Source: Phycisphaera mikurensis NBRC 102666 (GTDB lineage Bacteria; Planctomycetota; Phycisphaerae; Phycisphaerales; SM1A02). From it: a stretch of DNA of 16,920 bases. This document shows positions 1-5,859 of the stretch, piece by piece. Within the stretch, counting starts at the first letter, position 1, and every line of letters begins with the position of its first letter. The stretch lies in the NCBI GenBank assembly GCA_945870475.1, contig CAMBSR010000019.1, positions 1-16,920 of the forward strand. The letters are read 5' to 3'. The position numbers and the translations under genes were made by a program. The notes below the pieces were generated by a model that saw only the letters and a list, made by a program, of their open reading frames with translations, had not been told where the DNA came from and did no database searches.

Positions 1-339
1 GGCCGCGTGCCGTTCGGCACGGAGCGCATCGTCATCGCCACGGGGTCGTATCCCGACACCGAGCGCTGGAACGCCGATTTCGCCTCGATCGACCCCGCGG
101 CCGTCGCCTGGCTTGACACGCGTGGCGTGCGCCTGGTTGCCATCGACACACCGAGCGTGGATTCGGCGGACAGCAAGGACCTGCCGGCGCACGCCGCGTT
201 CTTCGCGCACGACATGTCGATCATCGAGGGCGTGGTGCTCGAGGGCGTCCCGGAAGGGCGCTACGAGCTCATCGCGCTCCCGCTGCGCATCGAGGGCGCG
301 GACGCAAGCCCGATCCGCGCCATCCTGCGCACCCCCTAA
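1..339 (+). CDS. kynB: Kynurenine formamidase (arylformamidase), C-terminal half; 5' end outside window
   Basis: The enzyme hydrolyses N-formylkynurenine to kynurenine and formate, step two of tryptophan breakdown in the cytoplasm. The frame is open from base 1, so the window starts inside the gene; the GTG at 7 reads as an internal Val. The 112 residues seen match the second half of the bacterial KynB cyclase-like family (full length about 210 aa). Recognisable stretches are RTGSYPD-like (here ATGSYPD), GVRLVAIDTPSVD, an SKDLPAHAAFFAHD segment with the late His residues, and the terminal YELIALPLRIEGADASPIRA block. It ends TAA at 337-339, inside the edge of a large palindrome. It converges on a 2-aminomuconate deaminase gene, whose enzyme acts further down the same pathway, which supports the call. 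The missing N-terminus holds the HxGTHxD-type metal site, so that part cannot be checked. Confidence 0.9.
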   Translation, partial: GRVPFGTERIVIATGSYPDTERWNADFASIDPAAVAWLDTRGVRLVAIDTPSVDSADSKDLPAHAAFFAHDMSIIEGVVLEGVPEGRYELIALPLRIEGADASPIRAILRTP

Positions 340-404
340 ATTGGTGCCGTGTTAATGCGGCACCTATTTCGAAATAGGTGCCGCATTAACACGGCACCTA
401 TTTA
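337..404. repeat. 68-bp palindrome made of two opposed hairpins (REP/BIME-like), probable bidirectional terminator
   Basis: Positions 337-404 read the same on both strands except for one mismatched pair (342 and 399, T against T). The symmetry axis lies between 370 and 371. Each half is itself a hairpin. The right half has AAATAGGTGCCG (372-383), loop CATTAACA, and CGGCACCTATTT (392-403). The left half (338-369) has the same stem with loop TGTTAATG, the reverse complement of the right loop. It covers the whole gap between convergent kynB and the deaminase gene and includes the kynB stop codon. Flanking A/T runs would let each hairpin act as an intrinsic terminator. The paired inverted layout recalls REP elements in BIMEs, but no second copy or RAYT transposase is present here, so mobility is inference. 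Confidence 0.85.
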
Positions 405-405
405 C

Positions 406-828
406 TCACTTCAACGCGACCACGGCCTTCACCTCCACCGCGATCGGCGTCGGCAGCGCGCTGATGCCAAGCGTCGTGCGCGCCGGATTCGGGTTTCCCG
501 GTCCGGCAAAGTGCTCCGCGTAGATGCGGTTGTACGCGGCAAAGTCGCGGCGAATGTCCGTGAGGTAGACGGTCACGTCCACCACGTCCTCCCAGCGCGC
601 GCCCGCGTCCTCCACCACCGCGCGGCAGTTGGCGAAGCAGTTGCGGCACTGCAGCTCGATGTCGTAGGCCGCCACGGTGCCGTCCGCCGCGAGGGTCACG
701 CCCGGGATCTCCTTCGAACCGCGCACGCGCGGACCGACGCCGGAGAGGAAGAGCAGGTTGCCCACGCGCCGCGCATGCGGATACGGGCCAACGGGTTCAG
801 GCGCACGGTTGGAGATCACTTCGCTCAT
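406..828 (-). CDS. amnD: 2-aminomuconate deaminase, RidA/YjgF family
   Basis: This is a 140-aa cytoplasmic RidA-fold protein, probably a trimer as is usual for the family. It is longer than housekeeping RidA (about 128 aa) because of the segment SGVGPRVRGSKEIPGV near residues 29-44, which I recognise from 2-aminomuconate deaminases (NbaF/AmnD type). The family arginine that binds the substrate carboxylate is R117 in NPARTTLGISALP, and the terminal VEVKAVVAL strand is intact. It would hydrolyse 2-aminomuconate to 4-oxalocrotonate (2-oxo-3-hexenedioate) plus ammonia. The start ATG is the only one giving the family N-terminus; no clear Shine-Dalgarno site precedes it. The gene lies 38 bp downstream of the semialdehyde dehydrogenase that makes its substrate, on the same strand, so the two are probably co-transcribed. 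A generic enamine/imine deaminase is the alternative, but the context argues against it. Confidence 0.87.
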   Translation of the reverse strand: MSEVISNRAPEPVGPYPHARRVGNLLFLSGVGPRVRGSKEIPGVTLAADGTVAAYDIELQCRNCFANCRAVVEDAGARWEDVVDVTVYLTDIRRDFAAYNRIYAEHFAGPGNPNPARTTLGISALPTPIAVEVKAVVALK

Positions 829-866
829 GGCGCGCGGATGCTACCCCTCGCGCCGCGGCGCAACGC

Positions 867-2327
867 TCACGCCGGCCACGTCACGGACTTCGGCTCCGTG
901 AAGAACCGTAGCGCCTCGTCGCCGCCCTCGCGCCCCACGCCGGAACGCTTGACACCGCCGAAAGGCACCCGCAGGTCGCGCAGCAGCCAGGCGTTGATCC
1001 AGACGATGCCGAACTCGAGCCGCTCCGCAACGGCCATGCCTCGCGCGTGGCTTCCGGTCCACACGTTGGCAGCCAGCCCGAAGGTGCTCTGGTTCGCCAG
1101 TGCCACCGCCTCGCGATCATCGTCGAACGGCTGGATGGTCACCACCGGGCCGAAGATCTCTTCCTGGTTCGTCGCGCATCCCATCGGCAGCCCATCGATC
1201 ACCGTCGGCAGCCAGTACGCACCGCCGCGCACACGCTCCGGCAGCGCTGCGGCGTCCGGCGCCCGCCCGCCGCACAGCACGCGCCCGCCCTCCGCACGCG
1301 CCCGCTCCACCGCCGCCGACACCTTGGTCTGATGCGCCTGCGAGACGAGCGATCCCTGCTCGGTGCCCGCTTCCAGCGGATCGCCCACGCGCAGCGCGCG
1401 CACGCGCTCGACGAACGCATCGCGGAAGCGCTCGTAGATCCCGCGCTGCACCAGCACGCGACTGCCGCAGAGGCAGATCTGCCCCTGGTTCTGGAACCCC
1501 GCGCGCACGGCGCCGGAAAGCGCGGCCTCGAAGTCCGCATCCTCGAACACGATCGTCGGATTCTTGCCACCGAGTTCAAGCGCCACCCGCTTGAACATCG
1601 GCCCGGCCGTCTGCATGATCCGCGCGCCCGTCTCGGTGCCGCCCGTGAACGTGATCACCGGTATGCTGGGATGCGCCACGACCGCCGCGCCGCACTCGGG
1701 CCCGCGGCCATGCACCACGTTCAGCACGCCGGCGGGGAAGCCGGCTTCCGCGCTCAGCTCGCCGAGCGCCGCCGCGGTCATCGGCGTCTCCTCGCTCGGC
1801 TTCGCCACCACCGTGCATCCGGCCGCAAGCGCGGGCGCAATCTTCCACGTGAACAGGTAGAGCGGCAGGTTCCACGGGCTGATGCACCCGGCCACGCCCG
1901 CCGGTCGGCGAATGACGCGCGAATGCGCGTGCGCGGTGCGATACTCCTCGTCGGGCTGCCATGCGCGCACCGCCTCGGCAAAGAAGCGCAGATTGGACGC
2001 CGCACGCGGAATGTCCACGCTGCGCGCCAACGCGAGCGGCTTGCCGCTGTCGATGCTCTCGAGCGTGGCGAGCCTTTCCAGGTTCCGTTCCACCAGGTCC
2101 GCGAGCCGGTCAAGGAGCTCCGCTCGCTCCGCCGCCGGGCGGGCACCCCACGCCACGAACGCGCGTGCGGCCGCGGCCTGCGCGTCCGCCACGTCCGCCG
2201 CGCCTGCGGCAGCCATGCTGCACACACGCGCGCCCGTTGCCGGGTCCACCACGTCCATGACGCTGCCGCTGCGCGCCGGGCGCGATGAACCGTCGATCCA
2301 GTTGTCGATCCGTGCCGGGACCTGCAT
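867..2327 (-). CDS. amnC: 2-aminomuconate-6-semialdehyde dehydrogenase (aldehyde dehydrogenase superfamily)
   Basis: A 486-aa NAD-dependent aldehyde dehydrogenase. It oxidises 2-aminomuconate semialdehyde to 2-aminomuconate, keeping kynurenine-derived carbon away from spontaneous picolinate formation. Visible motifs, in order: PWNLP with N153, VVAKPSE with K176, FTGGTETG (227-234), ELGGKNP with general base E251, and NQGQICLCGSR with catalytic C285. The C-terminal RDLRVPFGGVKRSGVGREGG block is followed by FFTEPKSV. ICLCGSR and the RDLRVPFGG block are typical of the ALDH8A1/AMSDH and hydroxymuconate semialdehyde subgroup. The start at 2327 was chosen because the frame continues upstream only as Arg-rich low-complexity sequence. 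It begins 19 bp after the fucosidase stop and is followed 38 bp later by the deaminase gene. 2-Hydroxymuconate semialdehyde dehydrogenase is the close alternative; the RidA-type deaminase next door and kynB favour the amino compound. Confidence 0.88.
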   Translation of the reverse strand: MQVPARIDNWIDGSSRPARSGSVMDVVDPATGARVCSMAAAGAADVADAQAAAARAFVAWGARPAAERAELLDRLADLVERNLERLATLESIDSGKPLALARSVDIPRAASNLRFFAEAVRAWQPDEEYRTAHAHSRVIRRPAGVAGCISPWNLPLYLFTWKIAPALAAGCTVVAKPSEETPMTAAALGELSAEAGFPAGVLNVVHGRGPECGAAVVAHPSIPVITFTGGTETGARIMQTAGPMFKRVALELGGKNPTIVFEDADFEAALSGAVRAGFQNQGQICLCGSRVLVQRGIYERFRDAFVERVRALRVGDPLEAGTEQGSLVSQAHQTKVSAAVERARAEGGRVLCGGRAPDAAALPERVRGGAYWLPTVIDGLPMGCATNQEEIFGPVVTIQPFDDDREAVALANQSTFGLAANVWTGSHARGMAVAERLEFGIVWINAWLLRDLRVPFGGVKRSGVGREGGDEALRFFTEPKSVTWPA

Positions 2328-2346
2328 GGCTGCGGAGGCTACGCGT

Positions 2347-3909
2347 TCACTTGGCAGCAGGTGCCGGCGGTGCGGCCACCGCGCCCGCCTGCGTGCCCGC
2401 CTGCTCGTCAGCCTTCGCCGCCGCCGTCGCATGCACCTCGAGCGCCGAGAGCAACGGGCACGCCCGTGCATCCAGGATCTCCACGCGCACCCGCGGCGCC
2501 GCGGTCACCGGCACGCGCACGATCCGCTTGTGCCCCACCGTGGTGCCTTCGGCCAGCACGCGCCAGTCGCGCGCGTTGTTGCTGGTGCCGGTGCCTGCCG
2601 GGACGCTGATGCGGAACTTCCGGATTCGCTGGCCGAACTTGATGGGCTCCGCCAGCACCACCCGGTCCCATGCCGCGTTCGGGTCGAGCTCCACCTCGAT
2701 GCTCGCCGCGCGCACGCCGTCATCGGTGCCCCAGAACGTCGCGGGATCGCCATCCACCGCGTTCACCCCGCTGAACGTCGACTCGACGAGCGGCTCGCTG
2801 GCCGCACGTGGCGTGTCGCCACGCATGTTCGTGACGCCGACCGTGCACCCACGCGCCAGGTCCGTCCCCGGCCCGTACGCGGCATCGATCAGCTTTCGCA
2901 GTCCAAGCACCGCCTTCGTGTCATTCTCGTGAATGAGCCCGCGACGGTCCACCGGGAAGTTGAGGTGCAGGTTCGCGTTGTGCCCCACGCTCCGTTCCCA
3001 CAGGTCGAAGAGCTGCTCGGGCGTCTTGACCTTGTCGTCCTCGTGCGCGTGATAGAACCAGCCCGGACGGATGCTCACGTCGCATTCGGCGGGGATCCAC
3101 GCCTCGCCGTCCTCGTCGCCTTCGTTCAGGCTCGTGGTGCTCGGCGGGTTGTCCGCGCCGCGGCCGTGGCCCTTCGCCTTCAGCATGGCCCAGTTGGTCT
3201 CACCGGCCCAGCCGTTCTCGTTGCCCACCCAGCGCACGTCGGGGCCCACGTCGCTGAAGATCACAGCGTTCGGCTGGCATTCGCGCACGGTGCGCTCGAA
3301 ACTCGGGAAGTCGTAGACCTGCTTCTTGCCGTTGGGGCCTTCGCCGCATGCGCCGTCGAACCAGACCTCGTGCACGGGGCCGTAGTTCGTGAGCACTTCG
3401 CGGAGCTGCTTGCGGAAGTACTCGTTGTATGCCTCGCCGGTTCCGTAGGCCGGGTTGTTCCGATCCCACGGCGAGAGGTACACGCCGAACTTGAGGCCGC
3501 CCTCGCGGCATGCATCACTCAGTTCGCGCAGCACGTCGCCGCTGCCGTTCTTCCAGGGGCTCGACTTCACCGAGTGCGTGCTCATGGCGGTGGGCCAGTT
3601 GCAGAAGCCGTCGTGGTGCTTGGCGGTGATCACCACCCCGGTGATGCCGGCATCCTTCATCACGCGCACCCACTGGCGCGCGTCGAGCGCGGTCGGAGCG
3701 AATGCCGTGGCGGGCTCGTCGCCGTGGCCCCACTCGCGGTCGGTGAAGGTGTTGGGGCCGAAGTGGATGAATCCCGTGAGCTCCATGTCCTGCCAGGCGT
3801 GCTGCGCAGGCGAGGGAACGGGCTGGATTTCCGGGACTGGCGGTGCGTGGTGGGCTGCGAGCATGGCAAGGACGGGGGCAAGGGCGGTGCAGGCGGCGGT
3901 GGTGGGCAT
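2347..3909 (-). CDS. Secreted GH29 alpha-L-fucosidase
   Basis: A 520-aa glycoside hydrolase of family 29, which removes alpha-L-fucose from glycans by a retaining mechanism. The start at 3909 gives a short weak hydrophobic leader (residues 1-20, ALAPVLAMLAAHHA) and has a GGAG four bases upstream; extension beyond it gives no family similarity. The catalytic domain covers about residues 35-345. FIHFGPNTFTDREWG carries H49, AKHHDGFCNW carries H98/H99, and EVWFDGACG carries the expected nucleophile D185. ECDVSIRPGWFYH and the NLHLNFPVDRRGLI end of the barrel follow. Residues about 355-500 look like an F5/8 type C (discoidin-like) beta-sandwich, with NAVDGDPATFWGTDD. The last 20 residues are Ala/Pro-rich. 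It heads the leftward gene set ending in the aminomuconate enzymes, with only 19 bp to the dehydrogenase; no metabolic link between fucose and kynurenine is obvious. Confidence 0.9.
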   Translation of the reverse strand: MPTTAACTALAPVLAMLAAHHAPPVPEIQPVPSPAQHAWQDMELTGFIHFGPNTFTDREWGHGDEPATAFAPTALDARQWVRVMKDAGITGVVITAKHHDGFCNWPTAMSTHSVKSSPWKNGSGDVLRELSDACREGGLKFGVYLSPWDRNNPAYGTGEAYNEYFRKQLREVLTNYGPVHEVWFDGACGEGPNGKKQVYDFPSFERTVRECQPNAVIFSDVGPDVRWVGNENGWAGETNWAMLKAKGHGRGADNPPSTTSLNEGDEDGEAWIPAECDVSIRPGWFYHAHEDDKVKTPEQLFDLWERSVGHNANLHLNFPVDRRGLIHENDTKAVLGLRKLIDAAYGPGTDLARGCTVGVTNMRGDTPRAASEPLVESTFSGVNAVDGDPATFWGTDDGVRAASIEVELDPNAAWDRVVLAEPIKFGQRIRKFRISVPAGTGTSNNARDWRVLAEGTTVGHKRIVRVPVTAAPRVRVEILDARACPLLSALEVHATAAAKADEQAGTQAGAVAAPPAPAAK

Positions 3910-3993
3910 TTCGGCTCCGGTGGTGTCGAATCTACGTGCCCGGTGGGGCGGTAACAGTATTCCTTCGTCCCGTGACACCGACAGGGGGGCGAT

Positions 3994-4022
3994 TTGGCCG
4001 ATTGCAAGGCCGTGTTTATAGG
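3994..4022 (+). promoter_or_regulatory. Candidate sigma-70-type promoter for the 4225 gene
   Basis: TTGGCC (3994-3999), a 17-bp spacer and TATAGG (4017-4022) each match four of six consensus bases. It lies in a locally less GC-rich stretch. It would give a leader of roughly 195 nt. There is no equivalent at the same place before the paralogue at 5150, so the call is weak. Confidence 0.3.
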
Positions 4023-4059
4023 TCGCTAGGGCCATGTTCCTTGCGGAAACAGCATCAAT

Positions 4060-4072
4060 GCAAGAATCTTGC
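4060..4072. promoter_or_regulatory. Dyad GCAAG-AAT-CTTGC in first paralogue leader
   Basis: GCAAG (4060-4064) and CTTGC (4068-4072) form an inverted repeat followed by TCGC. The second paralogue has GCAAC-ATTCA-GTTGC followed by TCGC at the corresponding place (5033-5047). The innermost pair changed from G-C to C-G while pairing was kept. It could be an operator or an RNA hairpin. Confidence 0.4.
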
Positions 4073-4128
4073 TCGCGTTGTTTGCGCGCGCGCAAATCCG
4101 GGGCACCTTCAGCACGAGTCGAAAGGGC

Positions 4129-4148
4129 GGCGTTCCCATAGGGGCGCC
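4129..4148 (+). promoter_or_regulatory. Leader hairpin, first paralogue
   Basis: GGCG (4129-4132) pairs with CGCC (4145-4148), and CCC (4135-4137) pairs with GGG (4141-4143) around an ATA loop. It follows a block shared with the second paralogue (AGTC then a purine run and GGGCGGCGTTC). Short GC stems are common in GC-rich DNA; the matching structure at 5090-5110 is the reason to list it. Confidence 0.35.
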
Positions 4149-4209
4149 ACCTGCCGAAGAGCCAAGCGTGAGCTCGTAACGCAAGACTGACTCGGTTGGG
4201 AAAACTCAG

Positions 4210-4224
4210 AAGGGAAAGGGAAAG
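4210..4224 (+). promoter_or_regulatory. Repeated purine ribosome-binding site AAGGGAAAGGGAAAG
   Basis: Two GGG runs, 11-13 and 5-7 bases before the ATG at 4225, give an unusually strong Shine-Dalgarno region and fix the start. The same 15 bases precede the paralogue at 5150. Most other genes in the window have only weak or no recognisable sites. Confidence 0.75.
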
Positions 4225-4851
4225 ATGTCTATTTGCAATCGGCTGTCTCGCCACACGGTGCTCGCGGTTTCCGCGGCCGTGGCATTCTCCGGGGTCGCCA
4301 GCGCGGCGGTCTCCCGCTGGGACTGCAACCTGTCCATTCCGGCCAACACCACGGGGTACTTCCTGAAGGTTGATGCGCGTACTTACGGTACGTCCGGCGT
4401 GACGGGCTGGGACCTGCAGATCTACTCCAACACAGCCAGCCCGTCGATCGTCTTCTACTACGCCACTGGCGCCGGCGTCCAGGCAGGCCCTTCGCCGTTC
4501 TACCTGCCCGCAGCGAACCTGCCCGGTGGTGCCACGGTGTCGGGCTCGTCGTTCTTCACGACGATTGTCGATGGCGCAACGCCCACCACCTTCGCCAACG
4601 GCAGTCTGACGACCGGCGGCGTCTGGTACGTGAATGCCGTGAACTACTTCGGCTTCAAGTTCATCGGTGGCGATGGTGCCGTCCACTACGGTTCCGGCAA
4701 GATGACCGTCGGTGCCAACGCCAACACGCGCACGCTGAACTACCTGGAGTACGAGACGGTGCCGGGTGTCGGCGTGATCGTGGCCCCCGCCCCTGGCGTG
4801 CTCGCCATGGCCGGCCTCTGCGGCCTCGGCCGCTCGCGCCGTCGTCGCTGA
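4225..4851 (+). CDS. Exported protein with PEP-CTERM-like sorting tail, paralogue 1
   Basis: A 208-aa protein of unknown function. Residues 1-27 are a signal peptide (basic start, hydrophobic VLAVSAAVAFSGV, cleavage around ASAA). The body is rich in Gly, Ser, Thr, Asn and aromatic residues and is probably beta-sandwich-like. It carries AVSRWDCNLSIPANTTG, GWDLQIYSN, NYFGFKFI and HYGSGKMTVG. The last segment resembles the HYGW region common in planctomycete proteins with this tail. The C-terminus has APAPGVLAMAG, a short hydrophobic stretch and SRRRR, a PEP-CTERM-like signal with Pro-Ala-Pro-Gly in place of Pro-Glu-Pro. By analogy an exosortase would process it and anchor or release it at the surface; no exosortase gene is in view. 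By hand alignment it differs from the next gene's product at about 43 of 208 positions, without gaps. It has its own leader and terminator. Confidence 0.85.
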   Translation: MSICNRLSRHTVLAVSAAVAFSGVASAAVSRWDCNLSIPANTTGYFLKVDARTYGTSGVTGWDLQIYSNTASPSIVFYYATGAGVQAGPSPFYLPAANLPGGATVSGSSFFTTIVDGATPTTFANGSLTTGGVWYVNAVNYFGFKFIGGDGAVHYGSGKMTVGANANTRTLNYLEYETVPGVGVIVAPAPGVLAMAGLCGLGRSRRRR

Positions 4852-4899
4852 CGGTCTGGGCGACCCGCCCGGCCCACTGAGTTTCCGCTACACGCCTAC

Positions 4900-4935
4900 A
4901 GGGGCAGCCTTCACGGGCTGCTCCTGTTGTCTTTG
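4900..4935 (+). terminator. Intrinsic terminator after paralogue 1
   Basis: AGGGGCAGCC (4900-4909) pairs with GGCTGCTCCT (4916-4925) with one G-U pair around loop TTCACG, followed by the T-rich GTTGTCTTTG. The hairpin is duplicated with the gene at 5825-5850. Confidence 0.8.
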
Positions 4936-5032
4936 CCACGCCGTCCGATCTCCTCGGGGGAGCTCGCTGGGGGCTCGTCTTCAGGCACAGGCGCTATTTT
5001 CATTGATCGGGCGCACTGATTCCGCGAATCCT

Positions 5033-5047
5033 GCAACATTCAGTTGC
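5033..5047. promoter_or_regulatory. Dyad GCAAC-ATTCA-GTTGC in second paralogue leader
   Basis: Counterpart of the dyad at 4060-4072: five-base arms, a five-base spacer instead of three, and TCGC directly after both. The dyad lies 102 bp before the start codon, against 152 bp in paralogue 1. The difference comes from extra sequence in the first leader. No convincing promoter was seen in 4936-5030. Confidence 0.4.
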
Positions 5048-5089
5048 TCGCTCGCAAATCGGCGGCATACTTCCGCTCAGTCAAAGGGG

Positions 5090-5110
5090 CGGCGTTCGTA
5101 TCGGGCGCCG
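5090..5110 (+). promoter_or_regulatory. Leader hairpin, second paralogue
   Basis: CGGCG (5090-5094) pairs with CGCCG (5106-5110). Inside, CG (5097-5098) pairs with CG (5102-5103) around a TAT loop, with TT facing GG. The outer stem is shared with 4129-4148, while the inner stem and loop differ in sequence yet still pair. Confidence 0.35.
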
Positions 5111-5134
5111 ACTGAATCGGTTGGGAATACTCCG

Positions 5135-5149
5135 AAGGGAAAGGGAAAG
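5135..5149 (+). promoter_or_regulatory. Repeated purine ribosome-binding site AAGGGAAAGGGAAAG
   Basis: Identical to the site before the first paralogue. It places the start at 5150 rather than at upstream in-frame codons, where the signal peptide would be buried. Confidence 0.75.
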
Positions 5150-5776
5150 ATGTCTATTTGCAATCGGCTCTTCAGCCACACTGCGTTCGCGGTCTGCGCG
5201 GCCGTCTCGTTCGCGGGGAACGCCAAGGCCGCGGTCTCGCGCTGGGACTGCAACCTGTCCATCCCTGCGAACACCACGGGCCTGTTCTTCAACGTGAGCG
5301 CGCGCACCTCCGGCACGAGCAACGTGGCCGGCTGGGATCTGCAGATCTACTCCAATTCGTCCACACCGTCGATCGTCTTCTACTTGGCAACCGGCGCCGG
5401 CGTCCAGTCCGGCGCCGCGCCGTTCTACCTGCCGGTAGCAAACCTGCCTGAAGGCACCCTGGTGTCGGCTTCGGCGTTCTTCACGACGAGTGCGGACGGC
5501 GCAACACCGGCCACCTTTGCCGGCGGCGGCCCCACGACCGGTGGCGCGTGGTTCCTGAATGCCGTGAATTACTTCGGCTTCAAGTTCATCGCCGGCGATG
5601 GCTTCGTCCACTACGGAGTCGGCAAGATGACCGTTGGTGCCACCGCAAACGTGCGCACGCTCAACTACCTGGAGTACGAGACGGTGCCGGGTGTCGGCGT
5701 GATCGTCGCCCCCGCCCCTGGCGTGCTCGCCATGGCCGGCCTCTGCGGCCTCGGCCGCTCGCGCCGTCGTCGCTGA
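5150..5776 (+). CDS. Exported protein with PEP-CTERM-like sorting tail, paralogue 2
   Basis: A 208-aa tandem paralogue of the preceding gene, same length and collinear throughout. The signal peptide is residues 1-27 (FAVCAAVSFAGNAKAA). Conserved blocks are AVSRWDCNLSIPANTTG, GWDLQIYSN, PSIVFY, ATGAGVQ, NAVNYFGFKF and HYG-GKMTVGA. From RTLNYLEYET to the last Arg the two proteins are identical, including the tail with PAPG, hydrophobic stretch and SRRRR. Substitutions concentrate in the signal peptide and in the middle (about residues 70-140), which suggests exposed loops. Function is unknown; an exosortase-type substrate at the cell surface is the likely role, by family knowledge only. It has its own leader, with dyads and ribosome-binding site matching those of paralogue 1, and its own terminator. 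It is therefore a duplicated complete transcription unit rather than an operon partner. Confidence 0.85.
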   Translation: MSICNRLFSHTAFAVCAAVSFAGNAKAAVSRWDCNLSIPANTTGLFFNVSARTSGTSNVAGWDLQIYSNSSTPSIVFYLATGAGVQSGAAPFYLPVANLPEGTLVSASAFFTTSADGATPATFAGGGPTTGGAWFLNAVNYFGFKFIAGDGFVHYGVGKMTVGATANVRTLNYLEYETVPGVGVIVAPAPGVLAMAGLCGLGRSRRRR

Positions 5777-5824
5777 CGGTCTGGGCGACCCGCCCGGCCC
5801 ACTGAGTTTTCGCTACACGCCTAC

Positions 5825-5859
5825 AGGGGCAGCCTTCACGGGCTGCTTCTGTTTCTTTC
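5825..5859 (+). terminator. Intrinsic terminator after paralogue 2
   Basis: AGGGGCAGCC (5825-5834) pairs with GGCTGCTTCT (5841-5850) using two G-U pairs around loop TTCACG, then GTTTCTTTC. One C-to-T change relative to the first copy keeps the stem in RNA. Confidence 0.8.

Larger units (their letters stand above)
3910..4224. other. 315-bp divergent intergenic region between fucosidase and first PEP-CTERM-like gene
   Basis: No coding potential is evident. It must hold the leftward fucosidase promoter and the rightward promoter of the first small exported protein. Seen in it are a candidate rightward promoter, a GCAAG/CTTGC dyad, a 16-bp palindrome TTTGCGCGCGCGCAAA (4081-4096), a GGCG/CGCC hairpin and a strong purine ribosome-binding site. 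The stretch from about 4055 to 4224 is related to the leader of the next paralogue (about 5030-5149), with two extra insertions here. Confidence 0.7.

Noticed and set aside
1882..3954. 690-codon plus-strand open frame opposite the dehydrogenase and fucosidase
   Set aside because: Shadow of two well-supported minus-strand genes; Arg/His/Val-rich with no motif.
3910..4686. Longer fucosidase frame starting at 4686
   Set aside because: The extra 259 codons run antisense through the first exported-protein gene and its leader. The start at 3909 gives an export leader and a GGAG site.
5003..5149. Upstream extension of the second exported-protein gene
   Set aside because: It would bury the signal peptide and translate the conserved leader and ribosome-binding site; the paralogue starts at the matching ATG.
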